A stretch of DNA of 64,000 nt. Origin: Tritrichomonas musculus (Eukaryota; Parabasalia; Tritrichomonadida; Tritrichomonadidae). The stretch covers positions 1 to 64,000 of the forward strand of contig JAPFFF010000088.1 in assembly GCA_039105265.1 (NCBI GenBank). Direction: 5' to 3'. The notes under the pieces are model-generated. The model searched no databases and had not been told where the DNA came from. It worked only from the letters and a program-made list of their open reading frames with translations. The position numbers were made by a program, and so were the translations under genes. Positions 1 through 11,790 of this stretch are shown piece by piece. Each line of letters opens with the position of its first letter. The first letter of the stretch is position 1.

Positions 1-19
1 AATCATCAGATGCAACGAG

Positions 20-29
20 AACTGCAGTT
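20..29. other. Perfect 10-bp dyad (AACTGCAGTT) repeated in almost every unit
   Basis: Positions 20-29 of the majority unit are self-complementary, with a PstI-type CTGCAG core. Units with Glu-to-Gln (position 19 G>C) that end in TTG extend the dyad to 12 bp. The dyad is lost in CTA, CTT, TAG and AAG variants. It thus recurs roughly every 30 bp through the 64 kb. No protein binding is shown; short dyads are common in satellites and can simply be chance. Confidence 0.85.
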
Positions 30-2310
30 GAATCATCAGATGCAACGAGAACTGCAGTTGAATCATCAGATGCAGCGAGAACTGCAGTTTAATAATAAGA
101 TGAAACAAGAACTGCAGTTGAATCATCAGATGCAACGAGAACTGCAGTTGAATCATCAGATGCAACGAGAACTGCAGTTGAATCATCAGATGCAACGAGA
201 ACTGCAGTTGAATCATCAGATGCAGCGAGAACTGCAGTTTAATAATAAGATGAAACAAGAACTGCAGTTGAATCATCAGATGCAACGAGAACTGCAGTTG
301 AATCATCAGATGCAACGAGAACTGCAGTTGAATCATCAGATGCAGCGAGAACTGCAGTTTAATAATAAGATGAAACAAGAACTGCAGTTGAATCATCAGA
401 TTCAACGAGAACTGCAGTTGAATCATCAGATGCAACGAGAACTGCAGTTGAATCATCAGATGCAACGAGAACTGCAGTTGAATCATCAGATGCAACGAGA
501 ACTGCAGTTGAATCATCAGATTCAACGAGAACTGCAGTTGAATCATCAGATGCAACGACAACTGCAGTTGAATCATCAGATTCAACGAGAACTGCAGTTG
601 AATCATCAGATTCAACGAGAACTGCAGTTGAATCATCAGATTCAACGAGAACTGCAGTTTAATAATAAGATTCAACGAGAACTGCAGTTTAATAATAAGA
701 TGAAACAAGAACTGCAGTTGAATAATCAGATGCAACGAGAACTGCAGTTGAATCATCAGATTCAACGACAACTGCAGTTGAATCATCAGATTCAACGAGA
801 ACTGCAGTTGAATCATCAGATGCAACGAGAACTGCAGTTGAATCATCAGATTCAACGAGAACTGCAGTTTAATAATAAGATTCAACGAGAACTGCAGTTT
901 AATAATAAGATGAAACAAGAACTGCAGTTGAATAATCAGATGCAACGAGAACTGCAGTTGAATCATCAGATGCAACGAGAACTGCAGTTGAATCATCAGA
1001 TGCAACGAGAACTGCAGTTGAATCATCAGATTCAACGAGAACTGCAGTTGAATCATCAGATGCAACGAGAACTGCAGTTGAATCATCAGATTCAACGAGA
1101 ACTTCAGTTGAATCATCAGATTCAACGAGAACTGCAGTTGAATCATCAGATGCAACGAGAACTGCAGTTGAATCATCAGATGAAACAAGAACTGCAGTTG
1201 AATCATCAGATGCAACGAGAACTGCAGTTGAATCATCAGATGCAACGAGAACTGCAGTTGAATCATCAGATGCAACGAGAACTGCAGTTGAATCATCAGA
1301 TGCAACGACAACTGCAGTTGAATCATCAGATGCAACGAGAACTGCAGTTGAATCATCAGATTCAACGAGAACTGCAGTTGAATCATCAGATGCAACGAGA
1401 ACTGCAGTTGAATCATCAGATGCAACGAGAACTGCAGTTGAATCATCAGATTCAACGAGAACTGCAGTTGAATCATCAGATTCAACGAGAACTGCAGTTG
1501 AATCATCAGATTCAACGAGAACTGCAGTTGAATCATCAGATGCAACGACAACTGCAGTTGAATCATCAGATGCAACGACAACTGCAGTTGAATCATCAGA
1601 TGCAACGAGAACTGCAGTTGAATCATCAGATTCAACGAGAACTGCAGTTTAATAATAAGATTCAACGAGAACTGCAGTTGAATCATCAGATGAAACAAGA
1701 ACTGCAGTTGAATCATCAGATGCAACAAGAACTGCAGTTGAATCATCAGATTCAACGAGAACTGCAGTTGAATCATCAGATTCAACGAGAACTGCAGTTG
1801 AACCATCAGATTCAACGAGAACTACAGTTGAATCATCAGATTCAACGAGAACTGCAGTTGAATCATCAGATTCAACGAGAACTACAGTTGAATCATCAGA
1901 TTCAACGAGAACTGCAGTTGAATCATCAGATGCAACGAGAACTACAGTTGAATCATCAGATTCAACGAGAACTGCAGTTGAATCATCAGATGCAACGACA
2001 ACTGCAGTTGAATCATCAGATGCAACGACAACTGCAGTTGAATCATCAGATTCAACGAGAACTGCAGTTGAATCATCAGATGCAACGAGAACTGCAGTTG
2101 AATCATCAGATTCAACGAGAACTGCAGTTGAATCATCAGATGCAACAAGAACTGCAGTTGAATCATCAGATTCAACGAGAACTGCAGTTGAATCATCAGA
2201 TGCAACGAGAACTGCAGTTGAATCATCAGATGCAACGAGAACTGCAGTTGAATCATCAGATGCAACGAGAACTGCAGTTGAATCATCAGATGCAACGAGA
2301 ACTGCAGTTT

Positions 2311-2430
2311 AATAATAAGATTCAACAAGAACTGCAGTTTAATCATAAGATTCAACGAGAACTGCAGTTTAATCATAAGATTCAACGAGAACTGCAGTTT
2401 AATAATAAGATTCAACAAGAACTGCAGTTG
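2311..2430. repeat. A-rich quartet of variant units (K-K type)
   Basis: Four consecutive units carry linked substitutions at positions 30, 4, 7 and 17. In frame 1 they read as NNK, NHK, NHK and NNK units linked by Phe instead of Leu. The same K-K form occurs at 16651, 21391, 34201, 38941, 51751 and 56491. A sister form with NHQ in the third unit (K-Q) occurs at 7051, 8491, 9421, 11971, 13411 and their HOR counterparts. A subset of the K-Q form has TAG at the end of the third unit (for example 7135). The quartets are good phase markers within the array. Confidence 0.85.
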
Positions 2431-3270
2431 AATCATCAGATGCAACGAGAACTGCAGTTGAATCATCAGATTCAACGAGAACTGCAGTTGAATCATCAGA
2501 TTCAACGAGAACTGCAGTTGAATCATCAGATGCAACGAGAACTGCAGTTGAATCATCAGATGCAACGAGAACTGCAGTTGAATCATCAGATGCAACGAGA
2601 ACTGCAGTTGAATCATCAGATTCAACGAGAACTGCAGTTGAATCATCAGATGCAACGAGAACTGCAGTTGAACCATCAGATTCAACGAGAACTGCAGTTG
2701 AATCATCAGATGCAACGAGAACTACAGTTGAATCATCAGATGCAACGAGAACTGCAGTTGAATCATCAGATGCAACGAGAACTGCAGTTGAATCATCAGA
2801 TGCAACGAGAACTGCAGTTGAATCATCAGATTCAACGAGAACTGCAGTTGAACCATCAGATTCAACGAGAACTACAGTTGAATCATCAGATTCAACGAGA
2901 ACTGCAGTTGAATCATCAGATTCAACGAGAACTACAGTTGAATCATCAGATTCAACGAGAACTGCAGTTGAATCATCAGATGCAACGAGAACTACAGTTG
3001 AATCATCAGATTCAACGAGAACTGCAGTTGAATCATCAGATGCAACGACAACTGCAGTTGAATCATCAGATGCAACGACAACTGCAGTTGAATCATCAGA
3101 TTCAACGAGAACTGCAGTTGAATCATCAGATGCAACGAGAACTGCAGTTGAATCATCAGATTCAACGAGAACTGCAGTTTAATAATAAGATGAAACAAGA
3201 ACTGCAGTTGAATCATCAGATGCAACGAGAACTGCAGTTGAATCATCAGATGCAACGAGAACTGCAGTTG

Positions 3271-4980
3271 AATCATCAGATGCAACGACAACTGCAGTTG
3301 AATCATCAGATGCAACGAGAACTGCAGTTGAATCATCAGATGCAACGAGAACTGCAGTTTAATAATAAGATGAAACAAGAACTGCAGTTGAATCATCAGA
3401 TGCAACGACAACTGCAGTTGAATCATCAGATGCAACGAGAACTGCAGTTGAATCATCAGATGCAACGAGAACTGCAGTTGAATCATCAGATTCAACGAGA
3501 ACTGCAGTTGAATCATCAGATTCAACGAGAACTGCAGTTGAATCATCAGATGCAACGAGAACTGCAGTTGAATCATCAGATGCAACGAGAACTACAGTTG
3601 AATCATCAGATTCAACGAGAACTGCAGTTGAACCATCAGATTCAACGAGAACTGCAGTTGAACCATCAGATTCAACGAGAACTGCAGTTGAATCATCAGA
3701 TGCAACGAGAACTGCAGTTGAATCATCAGATGCAACGAGAACTGCAGTTTAATAATAAGATGCAACAAGAACTGCAGTTGAATCATCAGATGCAACGAGA
3801 ACTGCAGTTGAATCATCAGATGCAACGAGAACTGCAGTTGAATCATCAGATGCAGCGAGAACTGCAGTTGAATCATCAGATTCAACGAGAACTGCAGTTG
3901 AATCATCAGATTCAACGAGAACTGCAGTTGAATCATCAGATGCAACGAGAACTGCAGTTGAATCATCAGATGCAACGAGAACTACAGTTGAATCATCAGA
4001 TTCAACGAGAACTGCAGTTGAATCATCAGATTCAACGAGAACTGCAGTTGAATCATCAGATTCAACGAGAACTGCAGTTGAATCATCAGATGCAACGAGA
4101 ACTGCAGTTGAATCATCAGATTCAACGACAACTGCAGTTGAACCATCAGATTCAACGAGAACTGCAGTTGAATCATCAGATGCAACGAGAACTGCAGTTG
4201 AATCATCAGATGCAACGAGAACTGCAGTTGAATCATCAGATTCAACGAGAACTGCAGTTGAATCATCAGATGCAACGAGAACTGCAGTTGAATCATCAGA
4301 TTCAACGAGAACTGCAGTTGAACCATCAGATTCAACGAGAACTGCAGTTGAATCATCAGATGCAACGAGAACTGCAGTTGAATCATCAGATGCAACGAGA
4401 ACTGCAGTTTAATAATAAGATGCAACGAGAACTGCAGTTGAATCATCAGATGCAACGAGAACTGCAGTTGAATCATCAGATGCAACGAGAACTGCAGTTG
4501 AATCATCAGATGCAGCGAGAACTGCAGTTTAATAATAAGATGAAACAAGAACTGCAGTTGAATCATCAGATGCAACGAGAACTGTAGTTGAATCATCAGA
4601 TGCAACGAGAACTGCAGTTGAATCATCAGATGCAACGAGAACTGCAGTTGAATCATCAGATGCAGCGAGAACTGCAGTTGAATCATCAGATTCAACGACA
4701 ACTGCAGTTGAACCATCAGATGCAACAAGAACTGCAGTTGAATCATCAGATGCAACGAGAACTGCAGTTGAATCATCAGATGCAACGAGAACTGCAGTTG
4801 AATCATCAGATGCAGCGAGAACTGCAGTTGAATCATCAGATGCAACGAGAACTGCAGTTGAATCATCAGATGCAGCGAGAACTGCAGTTGAATCATCAGA
4901 TTCAACGAGAACTGCAGTTGAATCATCAGATTCAACGAGAACTGCAGTTGAATCATCAGATTCAACGAGAACTGCAGTTG
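3271..4980. repeat. 57-unit block specific to the long HOR form (first occurrence)
   Basis: At an offset of 19,080 bp the first and second HOR tails agree up to 3270. At an offset of 17,550 bp they agree again from about 4981. In the second tail the interval between these points is only 22351-22530. The long form thus has 1,710 bp where the short form has 180 bp, a net 1,530 bp or exactly 51 units. The block carries a TAG unit (4585) and several position-15 A>G units. Breakpoints are accurate only to about one unit because neighbouring units are so similar. Confidence 0.8.
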
Positions 4981-6870
4981 AATCATCAGATGCAACGAGA
5001 ACTGCAGTTGAATCATCAGATTCAACGAGAACTGCAGTTGAATCATCAGATGCAACGAGAACTGCAGTTGAACCATCAGATTCAACGAGAACTGCAGTTG
5101 AATCATCAGATGCAACGAGAACTACAGTTGAATCATCAGATTCAACGAGAACTGCAGTTGAATCATCAGATGCAACGAGAACTACAGTTGAATCATCAGA
5201 TGCAACGAGAACTGCAGTTGAATCATCAGATGCAACGAGAACTGCAGTTGAATCATCAGATGCAACGAGAACTGCAGTTGAATCATCAGATGCAACGAGA
5301 ACTGCAGTTGAATCATCAGATTCAACGAGAACTGAAGTTTAATAATAAGATGAAACAAGAACTGCAGTTGAATCATCAGATTCAACGAGAACTGCAGTTG
5401 AATCATCAGATGCAACGAGAACTGCAGTTGAATCATCAGATGCAACGAGAACTGCAGTTGAATCATCAGATTCAACGAGAACTGCAGTTGAATCATCAGA
5501 TGCAACGAGAACTGCAGTTGAATCATCAGATGAAATAAGAACTGCAGTTGAATCATCAGATTCAACGAGAACTGCAGTTGAACCATCAGATTCAACGAGA
5601 ACTGCAGTTGAATCATCAGATGCAACGACAACTGCAGTTGAATCATCAGATGCAACGAGAACTGCAGTTGAATCATCAGATGCAACGAGAACTGCAGTTG
5701 AATCATCAGATTCAACGAGAACTGCAGTTGAATCATCAGATGCAACGACAACTGCAGTTGAATCATCAGATGCAACGAGAACTGCAGTTGAATCATCAGA
5801 TGCAACGAGAACTGCAGTTGAATCATCAGATTCAACGAGAACTGCAGTTGAACCATCAGATTCAACGAGAACTGCAGTTGAATCATCAGATGCAACGAGA
5901 ACTACAGTTGAATCATCAGATTCAACGAGAACTGCAGTTGAATCATCAGATGCAACGAGAACTACAGTTGAATCATCAGATTCAACGAGAACTGCAGTTG
6001 AATCATCAGATGCAACAAGAACTGCAGTTGAATCATCAGATTCAACGAGAACTGCAGTTGAATCATCAGATTCAACGAGAACTGCAGTTGAACCATCAGA
6101 TTCAACGAGAACTACAGTTGAATCATCAGATTCAACGAGAACTGCAGTTGAATCATCAGATTCAACGAGAACTACAGTTGAATCATCAGATTCAACGAGA
6201 ACTGCAGTTGAATCATCAGATGCAACGAGAACTACAGTTGAATCATCAGATTCAACGAGAACTGCAGTTGAATCATCAGATGCAACGACAACTGCAGTTG
6301 AATCATCAGATGCAACGACAACTGCAGTTGAATCATCAGATGCAACGAGAACTGCAGTTGAATCATCAGATGCAACGAGAACTGCAGTTTAATAATAAGA
6401 TTCAACGAGAACTGCAGTTGAATCATCAGATGAAACAAGAACTGCAGTTGAATCATCAGATGCAACAAGAACTGCAGTTGAATCATCAGATTCAACGAGA
6501 ACTGCAGTTGAATCATCAGATTCAACGAGAACTGCAGTTGAACCATCAGATTCAACGAGAACTACAGTTGAATCATCAGATTCAACGAGAACTGCAGTTG
6601 AATCATCAGATTCAACGAGAACTACAGTTGAATCATCAGATTCAACGAGAACTGCAGTTGAATCATCAGATGCAACGAGAACTACAGTTGAATCATCAGA
6701 TTCAACGAGAACTGCAGTTGAATCATCAGATGCAACGACAACTGCAGTTGAATCATCAGATGCAACGACAACTGCAGTTGAATCATCAGATTCAACGAGA
6801 ACTGCAGTTGAATCATCAGATGCAACGAGAACTGCAGTTGAATCATCAGATTCAACGAGAACTGCAGTTG

Positions 6871-8790
6871 AATCATCAGATGCAACAAGAACTGCAGTTG
6901 AATCATCAGATTCAACGAGAACTGCAGTTGAATCATCAGATGCAACGAGAACTGCAGTTGAATCATCAGATGCAACGAGAACTACAGTTGAATCATCAGA
7001 TGCAACGAGAACTGCAGTTGAATCATCAGATGCAACGAGAACTGCAGTTTAATAATAAGATTCAACAAGAACTGCAGTTTAATCATAAGATTCAACGAGA
7101 ACTGCAGTTTAATCATCAGATTCAACGAGAACTGTAGTTTAATAATAAGATTCAACAAGAACTGCAGTTGAATCATCAGATGCAACGAGAACTGCAGTTG
7201 AATCATCAGATTCAACGAGAACTGCAGTTGAATCATCAGATGCAACGAGAACTGCAGTTGAATCATCAGATGCAACGAGAACTGCAGTTGAATCATCAGA
7301 TTCAACGAGAACTGCAGTTGAATCATCAGATGCAACGAGAACTGCAGTTGAACCATCAGATTCAACGAGAACTGCAGTTGAATCATCAGATGCAACGAGA
7401 ACTACAGTTGAATCATCAGATTCAACGAGAACTGCAGTTGAATCATCAGATGCAACGAGAACTACAGTTGAATCATCAGATTCAACGAGAACTGCAGTTG
7501 AATCATCAGATGCAACAAGAACTGCAGTTGAATCATCAGATTCAACGAGAACTGCAGTTGAATCATCAGATTCAACGAGAACTGCAGTTGAACCATCAGA
7601 TTCAACGAGAACTACAGTTGAATCATCAGATTCAACGAGAACTGCAGTTGAATCATCAGATTCAACGAGAACTACAGTTGAATCATCAGATTCAACGAGA
7701 ACTGCAGTTGAATCATCAGATGCAACGAGAACTACAGTTGAATCATCAGATTCAACGAGAACTGCAGTTGAATCATCAGATGCAACGACAACTGCAGTTG
7801 AATCATCAGATGCAACGACAACTGCAGTTGAATCATCAGATTCAACGAGAACTGCAGTTGAATCATCAGATGCAACGAGAACTGCAGTTGAATCATCAGA
7901 TTCAACGAGAACTGCAGTTTAATAATAAGATGAAACAAGAACTGCAGTTGAATCATCAGATGCAACGAGAACTGCAGTTGAATCATCAGATGCAACGAGA
8001 ACTGCAGTTGAATCATCAGATGCAACGACAACTGCAGTTGAATCATCAGATGCAACGAGAACTGCAGTTGAATCATCAGATGCAACGAGAACTGCAGTTT
8101 AATAATAAGATGAAACAAGAACTGCAGTTGAATCATCAGATGCAACGACAACTGCAGTTGAATCATCAGATGCAACGAGAACTGCAGTTGAATCATCAGA
8201 TGCAACGAGAACTGCAGTTGAATCATCAGATTCAACGAGAACTGCAGTTGAATCATCAGATTCAACGAGAACTGCAGTTGAATCATCAGATGCAACGAGA
8301 ACTGCAGTTGAATCATCAGATGCAACGAGAACTACAGTTGAATCATCAGATTCAACGAGAACTGCAGTTGAACCATCAGATTCAACGAGAACTGCAGTTG
8401 AACCATCAGATTCAACGAGAACTGCAGTTGAATCATCAGATGCAACGAGAACTGCAGTTGAATCATCAGATGCAACGAGAACTGCAGTTTAATAATAAGA
8501 TTCAACAAGAACTGCAGTTTAATCATAAGATTCAACGAGAACTGCAGTTTAATCATCAGATTCAACGAGAACTGCAGTTTAATAATAAGATTCAACAAGA
8601 ACTGCAGTTGAATCATCAGATGCAACGAGAACTGCAGTTGAATCATCAGATTCAACGAGAACTGCAGTTGAATCATCAGATGCAACGACAACTGCAGTTG
8701 AATCATCAGATGCAACGAGAACTGCAGTTGAATCATCAGATTCAACGAGAACTGCAGTTGAATCATCAGATGCAACGAGAACTGCAGTTG
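6871..8790. repeat. Sub-repeat A, first copy (1,920 bp; partner 11791-13710)
   Basis: Variant order in 6871-8790 matches 11791-13710 at an offset of 4,920 bp. Shared marks include the A-rich quartet (7051 and 11971), the TAG units (7135 and 12055) and the second quartet (8491 and 13411). The match fails one unit upstream (6841 against 11761) and directly after 8790, where this copy continues into the second half of the 930-bp duplication. Confidence 0.82.
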
Positions 8791-9720
8791 AATCATCAGA
8801 TGCAACGAGAACTGCAGTTGAATCATCAGATTCAACGAGAACTGCAGTTTAATAATAAGATGAAACAAGAACTGCAGTTGAATCATCAGATGCAACGAGA
8901 ACTGCAGTTGAATCATCAGATGCAACGAGAACTGCAGTTGAATCATCAGATGCAACGACAACTGCAGTTGAATCATCAGATGCAACGAGAACTGCAGTTG
9001 AATCATCAGATGCAACGAGAACTGCAGTTTAATAATAAGATGAAACAAGAACTGCAGTTGAATCATCAGATGCAACGACAACTGCAGTTGAATCATCAGA
9101 TGCAACGAGAACTGCAGTTGAATCATCAGATGCAACGAGAACTGCAGTTGAATCATCAGATTCAACGAGAACTGCAGTTGAATCATCAGATTCAACGAGA
9201 ACTGCAGTTGAATCATCAGATGCAACGAGAACTGCAGTTGAATCATCAGATGCAACGAGAACTACAGTTGAATCATCAGATTCAACGAGAACTGCAGTTG
9301 AACCATCAGATTCAACGAGAACTGCAGTTGAACCATCAGATTCAACGAGAACTGCAGTTGAATCATCAGATGCAACGAGAACTGCAGTTGAATCATCAGA
9401 TGCAACGAGAACTGCAGTTTAATAATAAGATTCAACAAGAACTGCAGTTTAATCATAAGATTCAACGAGAACTGCAGTTTAATCATCAGATTCAACGAGA
9501 ACTGCAGTTTAATAATAAGATTCAACAAGAACTGCAGTTGAATCATCAGATGCAACGAGAACTGCAGTTGAATCATCAGATTCAACGAGAACTGCAGTTG
9601 AATCATCAGATGCAACGACAACTGCAGTTGAATCATCAGATGCAACGAGAACTGCAGTTGAATCATCAGATTCAACGAGAACTGCAGTTGAATCATCAGA
9701 TGCAACGAGAACTGCAGTTG
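7861..9720. repeat. Perfect-looking 930-bp head-to-tail duplication (2 x 31 units)
   Basis: Bases 7861-8790 and 8791-9720 agree unit for unit in variant order. This includes two MKQEL-type units in each, the pair of AAC-starting units (8371 and 8401 against 9301 and 9331) and the A-rich quartet (8491 against 9421). Agreement ends one unit outside on both sides. The homologous block at 12781-13710 is present only once, so this is a derived duplication inside an older block. It recurs at 25411-27270, 42961-44820 and 62014-63873 and therefore predates HOR amplification. Confidence 0.85.
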
Positions 9721-11760
9721 AATCATCAGATGCAACAAGAACTGCAGTTGAATCATCAGATTCAACGAGAACTGCAGTTGAATCATCAGATTCAACGAGA
9801 ACTGCAGTTGAACCATCAGATTCAACGAGAACTACAGTTGAATCATCAGATTCAACGAGAACTGCAGTTGAATCATCAGATTCAACGAGAACTACAGTTG
9901 AATCATCAGATTCAACGAGAACTGCAGTTGAATCATCAGATGCAACGAGAACTACAGTTGAATCATCAGATTCAACGAGAACTGCAGTTGAATCATCAGA
10001 TGCAACGACAACTGCAGTTGAATCATCAGATGCAACGACAACTGCAGTTGAATCATCAGATTCAACGAGAACTGCAGTTGAATCATCAGATGCAACGAGA
10101 ACTGCAGTTGAATCATCAGATTCAACGAGAACTGCAGTTTAATAATAAGATGAAACAAGAACTGCAGTTGAATCATCAGATGCAACGAGAACTGCAGTTG
10201 AATCATCAGATGCAACGAGAACTGCAGTTGAATCATCAGATGCAACGACAACTGCAGTTGAATCATCAGATGCAACGAGAACTGCAGTTGAATCATCAGA
10301 TGCAACGAGAACTGCAGTTTAATAATAAGATGAAACAAGAACTGCAGTTGAATCATCAGATGCAACGACAACTGCAGTTGAATCATCAGATGCAACGAGA
10401 ACTGCAGTTGAATCATCAGATGCAACGAGAACTGCAGTTGAATCATCAGATTCAACGAGAACTGCAGTTGAATCATCAGATTCAACGAGAACTGCAGTTG
10501 AATCATCAGATGCAACGAGAACTGCAGTTGAATCATCAGATGCAACGAGAACTACAGTTGAATCATCAGATTCAACGAGAACTGCAGTTGAACCATCAGA
10601 TTCAACGAGAACTGCAGTTGAACCATCAGATTCAACGAGAACTGCAGTTGAATCATCAGATGCAACGAGAACTGCAGTTGAATCATCAGATGCAACGAGA
10701 ACTGCAGTTTAATAATAAGATGCAACAAGAACTGCAGTTGAATCATCAGATGCAACGAGAACTGCAGTTGAATCATCAGATGCAACGAGAACTGCAGTTG
10801 AATCATCAGATACAGCGAGAACTGCAGTTGAATCATCAGATTCAACGAGAACTGCAGTTGAATCATCAGATTCAACGAGAACTGCAGTTGAATCATCAGA
10901 TGCAACGAGAACTGCAGTTGAATCATCAGATGCAACGAGAACTACAGTTGAATCATCAGATTCAACGAGAACTGCAGTTGAATCATCAGATTCAACGAGA
11001 ACTGCAGTTGAATCATCAGATTCAACGAGAACTGCAGTTGAATCATCAGATGCAACGAGAACTGCAGTTGAATCATCAGATTCAACGACAACTGCAGTTG
11101 AACCATCAGATTCAACGAGAACTGCAGTTGAATCATCAGATGCAACGAGAACTGCAGTTGAATCATCAGATGCAACGAGAACTGCAGTTGAATCATCAGA
11201 TTCAACGAGAACTGCAGTTGAATCATCAGATGCAACGAGAACTGCAGTTGAATCATCAGATTCAACGAGAACTGCAGTTGAATCATCAGATGCAACGAGA
11301 ACTGCAGTTGAATCATCAGATGCAACGAGAACTGCAGTTTAATAATAAGATGCAACGAGAACTGCAGTTGAATCATCAGATTCAACGAGAACTGCAGTTG
11401 AATCATCAGATGCAACGAGAACTGCAGTTGAATCATCAGATGCAGCGAGAACTGCAGTTTAATAATAAGATGAAACAAGAACTGCAGTTGAATCATCAGA
11501 TGCAACGAGAACTGTAGTTGAATCATCAGATGCAACGAGAACTGCAGTTGAATCATCAGATGCAACGAGAACTGCAGTTGAATCATCAGATGCAGCGAGA
11601 ACTGCAGTTTAATAATAAGATGAAACAAGAACTGCAGTTGAATCATCAGATGCAACGAGAACTGCAGTTGAATCATCAGATGCAGCGAGAACTGCAGTTT
11701 AATAATAAGATGAAACAAGAACTGCAGTTGAATCATCAGATTCAACGAGAACTGCAGTTG
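9721..11760. repeat. Sub-repeat B, first copy (2,040 bp; partner 13861-15900)
   Basis: The match to 13861-15900 is at an offset of 4,140 bp. It includes the ATA variant (units at 10801 and 14941) and the TAG (11515 and 15655). One difference was noted: the unit at 11011 has ATT where 15151 has ATG. Related units at 3841 and 18151 keep ATG where these two have ATA, so the ATA change probably arose once before this duplication. Confidence 0.82.
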
Positions 11761-11790
11761 AATCATCAGATGCAACGACAACTGCAGTTG

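Larger units (their letters stand above)
1..5547. repeat. Higher-order repeat, 3' part of a long-form copy
   Basis: This stretch matches 54181-59727 at an offset of 54,180 bp at every landmark compared. The landmarks include the position-15 A>G units at 61, 211 and 331, the CTT variant in the unit at 1081, the TAG at 4585 and the TAA at 5536. Bases 1-3270 also match 19081-22350 (offset 19,080), with one difference noted: the unit at 2851 has CTA where 21931 has CTG. It therefore ends a long-form (19,080-bp) copy whose beginning lies outside the window. The boundary at 5547 is a convenient phase mark after the TAA unit, not a proven biological edge. Confidence 0.9.

Noticed and set aside
5531-5547. 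A real gene end at the TAA, with the next gene starting just after at 5548
   Set aside because: The TAA is a single C>T change in a repeat unit and is copied with the HOR at 23086, 40636 and 59716. No terminator, promoter or ribosome-binding signal surrounds it.
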